Under the pieces are notes generated by a model. It was not told the DNA's origin. It did no database searches and saw only the letters and a program-made list of their open reading frames with translations. From an uncultured Pseudomonadales bacterium (GTDB taxonomy: Bacteria > Pseudomonadota > Gammaproteobacteria > Pseudomonadales > Cellvibrionaceae): a stretch of 64,000 bases of DNA. Shown here piece by piece: positions 47,193 through 55,540 of this stretch (position 1 is its first letter; each line of letters starts with the position of its first letter). A program made the translations under genes and the position numbers. The stretch spans positions 1,054,001 to 1,118,000 of the forward strand of contig CANLDL010000001.1 of NCBI GenBank assembly GCA_947489425.1, in the 5' to 3' direction.

Positions 47193-47847
47193 TTGAAATC
47201 GATTCCCAACAACTATTCTTTGACCACTTACGTTCTGCTTGATCAAACGAATCAATATGATCACTATTAGATATTTGTTTTACCTTTATATACCCGCGCG
47301 TTCCTGCCTGAGTCCAAAAATGCCCTTCTAATAACTTATTTACTTCTGTTTCCACTAGATCTAACTCCGCAGCTCCTTGTCTAGGACCATGATCCCCAGT
47401 TCTTGATCGCTTTTCGGAAAATAGGTACGCAAGAAGCTTTGTACCTCTATTGTTATCTAACATCAAAGTTTCTACATAAGACTCTGTTTTCTGCATTTTT
47501 GTAAATGCTCGTACAGATATAGTAAACCAGTGCTGTCGAATAACCAGAACAAACCTTTTTGGTGGATTCACCTGCCCATTCTCGTCTCTCCAGTCAGACT
47601 CAAATGCTCCTAGCCATGTCCCATTTAGGTTAGGGCGATATAAAAGCTTTCTTATATAATCATATTTCCATGCCCATTTGAAATATGAAAACCAAAATAT
47701 CCCTGCGAGAGTAGCCCCTAAGTTAATATACTTTAGGCTCTCAAGCGAGAGAACATCAAAGCTACCAAACAAAAAAGAAAGAATCCAAACAAGGGTTCCT
47801 ATCACAATTGATCCTGTCGCAAATATTTTCACTTCTATTTGAGTCAT
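47179..47847 (-). CDS. Cap15/OptE-like 2TM-beta-barrel nucleotide-gated membrane effector
   Basis: A 222-aa protein with two TM helices (~9-29 and 40-60), then a beta-rich domain opening with RPNLNGTWLGAFESDW, the mark of the S-2TMbeta family. Cap15 of CBASS binds cyclic dinucleotides in the barrel and oligomerises to damage the inner membrane; the relative OptE of Panoptes is held inactive by 2',3'-c-di-AMP from its mCpol partner. Here the gene overlaps the upstream DisA_N-like gene by 4 bp, so they form a functional pair. It could instead be a second effector for the CBASS just downstream, 137 bp away. Confidence 0.82.
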   Translation of the reverse strand: MTQIEVKIFATGSIVIGTLVWILSFLFGSFDVLSLESLKYINLGATLAGIFWFSYFKWAWKYDYIRKLLYRPNLNGTWLGAFESDWRDENGQVNPPKRFVLVIRQHWFTISVRAFTKMQKTESYVETLMLDNNRGTKLLAYLFSEKRSRTGDHGPRQGAAELDLVETEVNKLLEGHFWTQAGTRGYIKVKQISNSDHIDSFDQAERKWSKNSCWESISSRNC

Positions 47848-48293
47848 TTAACAATCAGCTCCACAATTCCATCTTTAGCAATAGAAACCTTTCCCTTTTG
47901 GCTGATAACGATGATTGAAGATACATTTTCATATAACGAGCCGTATTGGGCCGTTCTATATCGCGCGCCCACATCAAATACAGTTTCATTAAAACCTTTA
48001 GGAATCAGAGGGCTAAAATATTGTGATATTTTTAGGAGCCTCATATCTTGACTGACTACATGAAACCCATCATGTCTTTTATCTCTGACGTTAGATATAG
48101 AAAATAGAAAATTAACAGTTTCTTGAATATCAAAAGCTTCTACATAGTAGCAATCTTCACTTAAAAGCGGTGAAATTGGCAGCATTCCTATATCTCTGTC
48201 TATGAAGATAATACCTAGACCAGTGAAACCAGCCGGCAATCCTCTTTTGGAAGCATCGTTAATCGCTTTTAAAAATAATTCTTGCTTCATCAA
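47844..48293 (-). CDS. stand-alone DisA_N (diadenylate-cyclase-fold) protein
   Basis: A 149-aa protein that is nearly just the DAC core. In order: strand LGIIFIDRD, then HDGFHVV with Asp75-Gly76 at the place of the catalytic DGA motif, then VGARYRTAQYG (109-118) at the place of GTRHRAA (RHR becomes Arg111-Tyr112-Arg113), and a final IIVISQKGKVSIAKDG hairpin as in CdaA/DisA (their SEETG is SQKG here). It has no TM or DNA-binding domain. Either a minimal c-di-nucleotide synthase or a non-catalytic nucleotide sensor (compare DACNV-type domains). Its stop overlaps the 2TM-beta effector start by 4 bp. Confidence 0.72.
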   Translation of the reverse strand: MMKQELFLKAINDASKRGLPAGFTGLGIIFIDRDIGMLPISPLLSEDCYYVEAFDIQETVNFLFSISNVRDKRHDGFHVVSQDMRLLKISQYFSPLIPKGFNETVFDVGARYRTAQYGSLYENVSSIIVISQKGKVSIAKDGIVELIVK

Positions 48294-48351
48294 TCAACTC
48301 TAATTTTCACGCTATCCAAGACTGTTAATGCCTAAATAAGCCACGCGCTTT

Positions 48352-48993
48352 TCAGCGTCGGCTTGATTGTTTTGTTAAAGCTGTAGTGGCACAATCACGA
48401 ATCTTGATAGCACTATGATACGGCCAATTCATTGAGCTAAACAACATAGCCGCTACCAAAAGGGCCATAGCTAAAAATGTAAAAGCAAAGAACTGAACCT
48501 GATTATCTGTCTTAGATATGAAAGCAATAACTATAATTAATAATGCATATAGACCTATAAACCAGCTTAAAGTAGTTACTGTCCAGCGTCCTATATGACT
48601 ACCCAAAGACAACGTAACCTTTATAGACGATCCATCAGATTTTATATATGAATAAGCTCGCCTTAAATCATGCCAGCCCACTATACTTTGATGCTTCTGA
48701 TAGAATTTCAACAAAGCAGCTCGCATATCTTTATTTGCGTTTATTCCATAGTATTTTTTGAAAGCATAATTTTCAAGATACTCTCTCAATAACTCATTAG
48801 ATTCCTTGCCAAGCTTTTCACTTTCTAGTAACGACTTTGCTTGATCGATATCTCTAATTTTCTGATCATTGAAATGGGTAAATACCTTAAAGGGCTCTTT
48901 TTTTAGAACATAGAAGATTGCTAACATCAAGAAGCCAGCCCAAATATCTCCTGCATTCAAATTTGCAACAAATTGTTCCATCAGTTTATTCAC
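48352..48993 (-). CDS. three-TM membrane protein of unknown function upstream of the DAC-like gene
   Basis: A 213-aa protein with one TM helix near the N-terminus (~15-30), a charged helical region (40-120) with KKEPFKVF and many Lys/Glu, then two adjacent TM helices (~135-155 and 163-185) and a basic C-terminus. No family is recognised. It is 58 bp upstream of the DisA_N-like gene on the same strand, the likely first gene of that operon. It might be a third component of the system, or an unrelated passenger. Confidence 0.55.
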   Translation of the reverse strand: MNKLMEQFVANLNAGDIWAGFLMLAIFYVLKKEPFKVFTHFNDQKIRDIDQAKSLLESEKLGKESNELLREYLENYAFKKYYGINANKDMRAALLKFYQKHQSIVGWHDLRRAYSYIKSDGSSIKVTLSLGSHIGRWTVTTLSWFIGLYALLIIVIAFISKTDNQVQFFAFTFLAMALLVAAMLFSSMNWPYHSAIKIRDCATTALTKQSSRR

Positions 48994-49283
48994 ATCCTAT
49001 CCTTAAGACTCTAACGCCTTACTAATGCTTTAATTAGTTCATTGACTGCTACTTATGTGTCGTTTTAACCATAAAATGTCCGAACTTTAGACTATATAGT
49101 GTCAAAATAGGATACTTTATCCTCAAGTAGTAAAATAAAACCTAACTTAATTAACCTATAAACGCCTAGTCTCTATTGCAAGCCTTTACAACGTTGCGAC
49201 ATAATCTGACTTTGATCACCTGAATACATCCAATTATTTATCTATCACTCACTGTTATAAAAATACATACAGGGGTGTTCAGC

Positions 49284-50117
49284 CTAACCGGATTTTTTAT
49301 TAGGTTCAGTAATTTTTTCCGGGTGGTTAACTGCGCAGCGTACACCGGTACCACCACCTGTATTATTAGGGTCAACTGTGCGGCGATTATATAAACTGTA
49401 AGTACCAATAACCCCACCTCCCCTAGTCACCTTTTGTTTACTCCGCGCGGTTTCATAGCTAGGGTCTACCAGTGGTTTTTTCCGATAGCCGTGCCAAGAA
49501 TCCAATGTCCATTCATTGACATTGCCGCTCATATCGTAAAGCCCCAAGGGGTTGGGAGGCCAAGAGCCTACAGGCATTTGTAGTTTATTTTTATCTGGGT
49601 CACGGAAGTTAACTCCCCATTCTTTAAGGCCATTATTGGTGGCATAAAAAGGTTCGGGGTTGCCACGGCTACGGGCCGCGTATTCCCACTGGGCCTCGGT
49701 GGGTAAATCCATGGTATAGCCAATCTGCTCACCTAGCCATTGGCAATAACCGCGTGCCTGATACCATGTTAGCCATTTAGCGGGATTATCTGGATGAGCA
49801 CTTTTCCTATGTCGTCGATCAGCCCCGACTATTTCTTCGCCAATAGCATTACTGTATCTGTCAAACTCCGTAAAAGTGACCTCAAAGGCCTGAATGCTAT
49901 AGCTGGTAAGTGTGACTTGGTGTACGGGGCGAGCGCGGTCGGTGGCGCGGTAGCGGAACTGGCCCTGCTCGTCGGTAAAACCGGCGTCGCCCATTTGGAA
50001 GGTGCCGCCTTTGACAAATACCAACTTATCGATAATAGCGCGCTGCTCTGGTGTGCCGGGTGGAGTACCGCAGGCGCTGAGGCTTATACATAGGCTAGCA
50101 AGTAGTATGGGGTTCAT
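49284..50117 (-). CDS. formylglycine-generating-enzyme-like (SUMF1) lipoprotein, possible T6SS immunity protein
   Basis: A 277-aa lipoprotein: signal peptide with lipobox LSAC (Cys16), then an FGE/SUMF1 domain (GGTFQMGDAG, LPTEAQWEYAARSRG, GLYDMSGNVNEWTLD, TRGGGV, GVRCAV). Members include sulfatase-activating and nonheme iron enzymes, but FGE-fold lipoproteins also occur as immunity partners downstream of T6SS effector genes. It overlaps the end of the 1316-aa gene by 4 bp, and no sulfatase is nearby, which favours an immunity role (inference). Confidence 0.75.
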   Translation of the reverse strand: MNPILLASLCISLSACGTPPGTPEQRAIIDKLVFVKGGTFQMGDAGFTDEQGQFRYRATDRARPVHQVTLTSYSIQAFEVTFTEFDRYSNAIGEEIVGADRRHRKSAHPDNPAKWLTWYQARGYCQWLGEQIGYTMDLPTEAQWEYAARSRGNPEPFYATNNGLKEWGVNFRDPDKNKLQMPVGSWPPNPLGLYDMSGNVNEWTLDSWHGYRKKPLVDPSYETARSKQKVTRGGGVIGTYSLYNRRTVDPNNTGGGTGVRCAVNHPEKITEPNKKSG

Positions 50118-53100
50118 TCTGTCTCCTGAGAGTGGGCGGCGTTATCGATGAGTGTTTGGTAGTGGTCCATCACACGAGAGAGCTTTGCAGGATCGTCGAG
50201 TAGCCTTGCCTGTACAGCCTCAATATTGCGGCGCACACGCTCGGCCTTGTCGGCTGCTTTGGCACCTAGTTTGATGGTAAATACCAGTTGGTCACCCTGC
50301 CACTCGCCGATGTGCTCGAATGTTTCGCGCCAGTCGTCGAGGCTGTGAATACCTTTTTCGATCAGCAGCACTGTGGCGTCCTCGCGCAATTTATTAATAT
50401 CCCGCTCAACTAGATTACCGAGGTCTTCCTGCCAACTATGGGCCACGGTCAGAAAATCGTAGAGAATACGCCCCTTGGTTTCGGGGGTTAAGTATTGGAT
50501 ATGGTCTGGGTTTTGGTTAAGTGTTTCGATTAACTTTTCAACTTGTTTGTTTTCAACATGATCTTCTAACCATTCATCGATAAGGTTTTCTACGTCATTA
50601 AGCAATACCACTAGTTGGTCGGCCATTAGCTCTTTACCTATAGTAAGGCCCAATGAGAGAGGGCTGCCCACAGCGAGTAGCTTCCAGGCTAAGGCGCTGA
50701 ATAGCTCGAAGGTATCGGTATCGGAGTCTTCGGCCTTGGTCTCGAATATATCGAGGTAGCTAAAGTGGTGACGCGCTAGCTCGCCGTGGACGAAGGTGAC
50801 AAAGTCCCACATGGCGGCGATATTGACGACGATATCCAGTTGGCCGCCGACACCTGGGCCTAATGCTGCCTGAGCATTGATTTTAACAATAAAGCGGCCC
50901 GTTTGGGCGTTAAAGCCGATTTTGAATTGGCCTTTAAAGCCAACGCCCGCTAGGCCCGTTACGGCATATCCCACGGAACCGAAGGGAACAAAGGTGGGTG
51001 GTGGTGGCTGGTTAGGTTGTACTGGCGGTTGGGGTTTGCGCCAATCGATGCTGCCCTTTAGGCCAAGCTCGGCTTTGGCACCGGCAAAGGCACCGGCGTT
51101 GGCTCCAGCAATTAGGGGGCTGTTGATGTCTTCTTTGGCTTTTACTTGATCAGTTTTTTCAGCGCCTGCCTCGGGCGGCTTTTCGTTGGTAATGTTGCCA
51201 ACAACGGCCAGTGCGCCGTTGGGGCTGGCGACGGTGATCTCGCCGCCGAGCGCCATATTGGCTCCAGCCCAAGCGCTGATATACCCCTGAAACTTTAGAT
51301 AGATATTACCTAAATTGAGGGGAATATCCTCTTTCTCTATCACTTGAGATTTCTCTGGGTCAACTTCCCAGGCGAGAAATTCGCAGCGGCGGTTGACGGC
51401 AATTTCGTCGAGGATGGGGTTTTTTAGGTCACTTTCGCCTTGGCTAATTAAGGGTGGGTTGCTGTAGAGGCGTATGCCTTTAAGCGCATCGACTGCCTTC
51501 TCATTGCCCAAATACTTAGCACCGTAGACCATGAGTTCCTCTTGGTAGCGCTTGATCAAGTTTGGCAGTTCGGCGGCCCAGTTGGCGCGGCTAGGAAAGT
51601 AGCGTGCATGACGGTTGGGAGGCAATAAGGGCGTATCGCCGTCACTCGCTACGGCATTAAGCGCAATACGCTGTTTTAGCTCGGCCATAATCGCGGCCAT
51701 AGATTCATTGCCCTTGCCAATGGCTTGCCAGTCAATCTTGTTGGATGCCTCGCGGATAATATCGTAGCGCTGGTAGACTAAAAAGTAGCCCATAAAGTCC
51801 ACTTCGTCTTGGCTCCATAGGCCGCGGTTAAATTGGATCAGCCAGTGGGTTTGTTGTTGTTGGATAAAGTCGGCGGTAATAGTGGCGCGTTGCAGGCCGA
51901 GTTTTTTATTATCCTCTATACTGCCCGGGGCACTGGTGTGGCCAATCACTTGTACAAATACGCCGCGTTGGGTCAGGTCGAGCTGTTGCGCGTGGCCGGT
52001 TTGCTTAACAATGCCCCAGTGCTGGAACTGGCTAAAAATACCCGCTGCGGCCGCTGGGGTGACGAGGCAGCTTTTGACAATAAAATACGGCAGATATTGT
52101 TCGGGGCGGTTGCGCTCCTCGAAATGGGCCATAAAGTCGTTGGCTGCTTGCCCCTTGGGTGGCTCGGTGCCGCTGAATTGGCCGCTCTCATTGTTGCCAT
52201 AGGGCTTGTAGGCAATGATCTCTTGTTTGCCATTAATGGTGGGGGTTAAGGGGTGGCCGTTGCTATCGGGTAGGTAGCCGTTAACTTCGGCTTTGGCTTC
52301 CGCTAGGGCGGCATCAAAACCTGCGCTGGCGCTCAGCCCCAGCTGGCCCTTGGCCAGTAGGTCAAATTCGCCCTCGACATTACCCCCCAGGCTGTAGCGC
52401 ATAAGTTGTGCGCCCATGCTGGCATCCCAGCGGGTGGCAGGTAGTGGTTTATTGGCAATTTGATCACGGATAGTGCGACGCTCTTGATCATCTTTAGCAT
52501 CTGCATACAGTAGATCCCTTATATCCAAATAAAGCTCATCATCTTCGCCCCATATATCCCAGACCATGCGTTTTGCAATATCCCAGTCTTCGGGCAAAAA
52601 GTATTTTTTAGGGTCTTTAGTGGTTGGGTCAGTGGATTTGTCGAGTGCTTCGACGGCGCGTTTTTGGTATTTGTCGTATTGATTGACGCTGACCTTGGCG
52701 TCTTTATTGACTTGGGCAATCCATTTGTCGAGCGCTTTGAGTTCGTCGTCAAAATGGGTGGCTAGTACGGGGCCGAGAACACCCGCAACGACGTATTTGC
52801 TGGGGATTTGCCCATTGTCGGTGTATTTAGCGAAGCCCCTTCGTAATTTGATGTCTTTGTTGGCTTTTTTCCACACCTCTTTGAGTTTAGCGGGGTTAAG
52901 GCTGCCGGCTTTTTTAGCGGCGTCGTCGGCTTGGTCGTCTTGGGTGTAGCGCCAAGGGAGCAAGGCATCGGGTAGCTCTTTGCCTTCGTTTTTAAGGCTT
53001 ACGCGTAAAGCGCTCCTGACGCTACTGGGTATATCGATATTGTAGTAGCGTGAGCCGCGGTATTTGTCGATAAAGGTTTGCGGCACGAGGGAATATTTTT

Positions 53101-54064
53101 GTTTGCCCACGCGCAGTACTTCGGCAAAGTTGGCTTTGCCCGTGGTCAGTGGCGCACTGCCGGTGTGGCCCGGGTCTTTGGGCGCTTCGCTTGCATGCTC
53201 TTGCAATAGCTCACGCACACGGGCCTGTGCAGCGGCAAGTATTTTGACGTTTTTGGTGTGAGCTGCCTTGGCTTGCTCGGCATCGAGCCCCTCTGGCACT
53301 TTAAGGGCTCGCGCCTCTTGTAATTGTACTGCGGCCTCGTCAAAGCGCTTATCGTACTCGTCGAGTTCTTCAAGGGCTTGTTTATCTAGCGCGAGGCAGT
53401 AGTGCTCGTTGGGCGAGAAAACAAGTTCATGGATAGCGTCGGGGATATCGAGTTCGTAGTCTTCCATGGCGGGCACGAGTAGATCATAGATGTAGTCTAT
53501 GCTACCTACTGGTGCCCATTCTAGGTGGTAGAAACCTACGGACTTGATAATGTTGTTCTGGTATTCAATAAATCCCTCAGCAGGGCTTGTGCCTTCGGCG
53601 AGCAGTGTGTAGCCGTGTTTATCGTAAAGGCGGTAAGGGACGTTTGCCACGGTACTTTTAGGGTCGTCTTTATCGCCTCGGTAAAAGCGGACTTTAAGCC
53701 AGGGTTTAACGCTGTTCCTTGTGCTCTCGCCCATATTGTTACTTTTGAAAGTATTCTCGGCTTGTGGTGCGGGGCGTGTGTCTACTATTTGACCGCTGCC
53801 CGATAGGTAGTCACGCAGCTGCAAAAAGCGGCTTTTTAAACGTTGTATGGTCTCGCTGGGGTAGTTGTGTTGGCTCCTGCGGTCGAGTGTATAGTGGCCA
53901 TTGGTCTTTGAATAATGCACCAGTGGCAGGCGCGGCGCAAAGAGGCTGATGGCAACGCTACCGTGGTTGCTGTTGAGGTTATGGTTGCTTAGTACGAAAC
54001 TGTCGGCTTCTATGCGTGTTAAATCTTCGTTGCTTAGCTTGTCGATTGTTGTGAGTCTGCTCAT
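50114..54064 (-). CDS. 1316-aa candidate type VI secretion effector with an interrupted OmpA-like domain
   Basis: A giant protein without signal peptide. Around residue 705 is FVQVIGHTSAPGSIEDNKKL and around 890 NRRCEFLAWEV, the two halves of an OmpA-like peptidoglycan-binding domain split by ~150 residues. Residues ~960-1080 are Gly/Ala-rich with amphipathic and hydrophobic runs (GAFAGAKAELGLKG, VGYAVTGLAGVGFKG), recalling membrane-active toxins. The C-terminus is helical and charged. The gene sits between an orphan tssB-like gene (4-bp overlap) and an FGE lipoprotein gene (4-bp overlap), so a T6SS cargo role is likely. I do not recognise a named effector family. Confidence 0.6.
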   Translation of the reverse strand: MSRLTTIDKLSNEDLTRIEADSFVLSNHNLNSNHGSVAISLFAPRLPLVHYSKTNGHYTLDRRSQHNYPSETIQRLKSRFLQLRDYLSGSGQIVDTRPAPQAENTFKSNNMGESTRNSVKPWLKVRFYRGDKDDPKSTVANVPYRLYDKHGYTLLAEGTSPAEGFIEYQNNIIKSVGFYHLEWAPVGSIDYIYDLLVPAMEDYELDIPDAIHELVFSPNEHYCLALDKQALEELDEYDKRFDEAAVQLQEARALKVPEGLDAEQAKAAHTKNVKILAAAQARVRELLQEHASEAPKDPGHTGSAPLTTGKANFAEVLRVGKQKYSLVPQTFIDKYRGSRYYNIDIPSSVRSALRVSLKNEGKELPDALLPWRYTQDDQADDAAKKAGSLNPAKLKEVWKKANKDIKLRRGFAKYTDNGQIPSKYVVAGVLGPVLATHFDDELKALDKWIAQVNKDAKVSVNQYDKYQKRAVEALDKSTDPTTKDPKKYFLPEDWDIAKRMVWDIWGEDDELYLDIRDLLYADAKDDQERRTIRDQIANKPLPATRWDASMGAQLMRYSLGGNVEGEFDLLAKGQLGLSASAGFDAALAEAKAEVNGYLPDSNGHPLTPTINGKQEIIAYKPYGNNESGQFSGTEPPKGQAANDFMAHFEERNRPEQYLPYFIVKSCLVTPAAAAGIFSQFQHWGIVKQTGHAQQLDLTQRGVFVQVIGHTSAPGSIEDNKKLGLQRATITADFIQQQQTHWLIQFNRGLWSQDEVDFMGYFLVYQRYDIIREASNKIDWQAIGKGNESMAAIMAELKQRIALNAVASDGDTPLLPPNRHARYFPSRANWAAELPNLIKRYQEELMVYGAKYLGNEKAVDALKGIRLYSNPPLISQGESDLKNPILDEIAVNRRCEFLAWEVDPEKSQVIEKEDIPLNLGNIYLKFQGYISAWAGANMALGGEITVASPNGALAVVGNITNEKPPEAGAEKTDQVKAKEDINSPLIAGANAGAFAGAKAELGLKGSIDWRKPQPPVQPNQPPPPTFVPFGSVGYAVTGLAGVGFKGQFKIGFNAQTGRFIVKINAQAALGPGVGGQLDIVVNIAAMWDFVTFVHGELARHHFSYLDIFETKAEDSDTDTFELFSALAWKLLAVGSPLSLGLTIGKELMADQLVVLLNDVENLIDEWLEDHVENKQVEKLIETLNQNPDHIQYLTPETKGRILYDFLTVAHSWQEDLGNLVERDINKLREDATVLLIEKGIHSLDDWRETFEHIGEWQGDQLVFTIKLGAKAADKAERVRRNIEAVQARLLDDPAKLSRVMDHYQTLIDNAAHSQETE

Positions 54065-54540
54065 TGTGCGTCCTTTGCAATGTCGTGAATGAGTAACGTG
54101 ATAATGGCTTTTAGGATCTGGCGCTCCTTTTTACGCGAGTAGCTGTTTTTAAGGGTGGTGAGCAATTCACGTAGCATTGCTTGTGTGCGCAACTCGGGGA
54201 TCTGCTGAATCAGCTTGTCGGGGGTAAAGTCTTTTAGGCCCTCAAACTGGAGGTTAATGTCCAAGGGTTGTTGTGCTTGTTTACTATAGAGTGCACTTAG
54301 CGGTGTGTAGTGATCAATACGCGTTGTTAGGCGGATAGTGGCGGCGGCCATCACATTGTCAAAGGTGGTGTGGTCGATAGCAGCAGGTGTACGCATACCC
54401 ACAGGGATATCGACTTCGGGGTGGCTGTTACCTTTAAAGCCACCGATTATTAGCAATTTTAGTGGGAGTTCTTGCGAGGTATTACTGTGGTGTGGGGTGT
54501 AACGAATCGTGATGCGTTCTTCAGGCGCAATCTGTGCCAT
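54061..54540 (-). CDS. tssB: orphan TssB-like T6SS sheath small subunit
   Basis: A 159-aa protein with the TssB/VipA pattern: ERITIRYTP at the N-terminus, ELPLKLLIIGGFKG, a DHTTFDNVM segment, and LQFEGLKDFTPDKLIQQIPEL with following LRELLTTLKN. Normal TssB pairs with TssC to form the contractile sheath, and tssC follows directly in standard clusters. Here no tssC exists; the next gene is the giant candidate effector, overlapping by 4 bp. It may be a dedicated cargo adaptor or a paralogue of the main sheath protein. A second, decayed copy of its start lies at 61128. Confidence 0.8.
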   Translation of the reverse strand: MAQIAPEERITIRYTPHHSNTSQELPLKLLIIGGFKGNSHPEVDIPVGMRTPAAIDHTTFDNVMAAATIRLTTRIDHYTPLSALYSKQAQQPLDINLQFEGLKDFTPDKLIQQIPELRTQAMLRELLTTLKNSYSRKKERQILKAIITLLIHDIAKDAQ

Positions 54541-54775
54541 GTAGCAGTGTCCTTACAAGTACTGATTCCATTAAAAGTGGGCTGAATACTAGCATAAAAT
54601 AATAAATTGCTTCAAATACAGAAAGATTGTTCCGTGCCCTATAACACAGGGCATGAGTTATAGAAAAATATAAGCGAAACTATATCGTATGGTTATCACT
54701 TCGATAAGTTGCAATTTTTGGGAAATTAGTAGCAGATAAGTCAGTAATTATTTTATTTCTATATAGGAGTGTTTG
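54541..54775. promoter_or_regulatory. divergent intergenic region between tssB-like and ATPase genes
   Basis: A 235-bp AT-rich gap that must hold promoters for both the minus-strand T6SS-like operon and the plus-strand ATPase/phosphoesterase pair. No clear operator is visible. AGGAG at 54765-54769 sets the ATPase start at 54776. Confidence 0.4.
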
Positions 54776-55540
54776 ATGTCACTAAATTTTGATGTATGGC
54801 ACTACGGCAGGCAAGAATATGCAGAACGCTATATTAATTTATTTAATATCGGTATCACTAATGGAATCGTCTTCTTCGCGAAAAAAGGGTATGGCAAAAC
54901 AAGCTTTTTACAACGTGATATCAAGCCGTTAGCTAAAAAACAGAATTATGATGTTATTTATTGCTCATTCTTGAATGGGCCAGCCAAGCCGCTATCGACT
55001 CTATTGCAGGCTATAAAAAACCACTTCAGGAGACAATCTAATAATAAATTATCATGCACAGATGATGAATCAATAGATCAGTTATCGCATGCTCTTATGA
55101 AGCTATCAAGGAAGAAAAAACGTACACTATTTTTATTCGATGACATGTCATATCTATCAACAAGTGCGAGCTTTGATAGTTTAATCGCCTGTATTAGAAC
55201 AGCGTTAGATCAATACTCAGAAAAACTATATGCCATCTACACCGGCTCATCACAGATGGGCCTTGGAGAGTTGTTTAGCAATCATCACTCCCCTCTCTAC
55301 CATTTTGCCTCACAATACGATATACAGGAATTAGATATAGATTTTTTATATTTTATATGCGGACAGTATCTTGATATGACAGGGAAAGAGATCGTACTTA
55401 CAGAGGCAGAAGTGGTATGGAAAAGGGTTGAATATTCGCCTTACCATTTTATGAATATTATTAAGCTAATGTTTGATAATAAAATACGCCTTGAGCATGC
55501 CTGCGATCGATATCTCGTTAACATTAATACCTTATTATGA
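54776..55540 (+). CDS. AAA-type ATPase partnered with a phosphoesterase
   Basis: A 254-aa P-loop ATPase from the ATG at 54776 (AGGAG six bases upstream; a TTG directly before it was discarded). Walker A is AKKGYGKTS (~35-43) and Walker B is RTLFLFDDMSYLS (~117-129), followed by a TniB/Cdc6-like sensor region and a helical C-terminus. No DNA-binding domain is obvious. It overlaps the phosphoesterase gene by 4 bp, so the two act together. Its place inside a defence-rich island makes an anti-phage or plasmid-control role possible, but I do not know a named system with this exact pair. Confidence 0.72.
   Translation: MSLNFDVWHYGRQEYAERYINLFNIGITNGIVFFAKKGYGKTSFLQRDIKPLAKKQNYDVIYCSFLNGPAKPLSTLLQAIKNHFRRQSNNKLSCTDDESIDQLSHALMKLSRKKKRTLFLFDDMSYLSTSASFDSLIACIRTALDQYSEKLYAIYTGSSQMGLGELFSNHHSPLYHFASQYDIQELDIDFLYFICGQYLDMTGKEIVLTEAEVVWKRVEYSPYHFMNIIKLMFDNKIRLEHACDRYLVNINTLL

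Noticed and set aside
47844..48293. mCpol (minimal CRISPR polymerase) as in canonical Panoptes
   Set aside because: No GGDD-type palm motif is present; the DGF and GARYR motifs fit a DisA_N fold instead.
51833..52249. Plus-strand open frames opposite the 1316-aa gene (also 50877, 53525, 53764)
   Set aside because: They lie fully inside the long minus-strand gene, lack ribosome sites and show no protein-like pattern.
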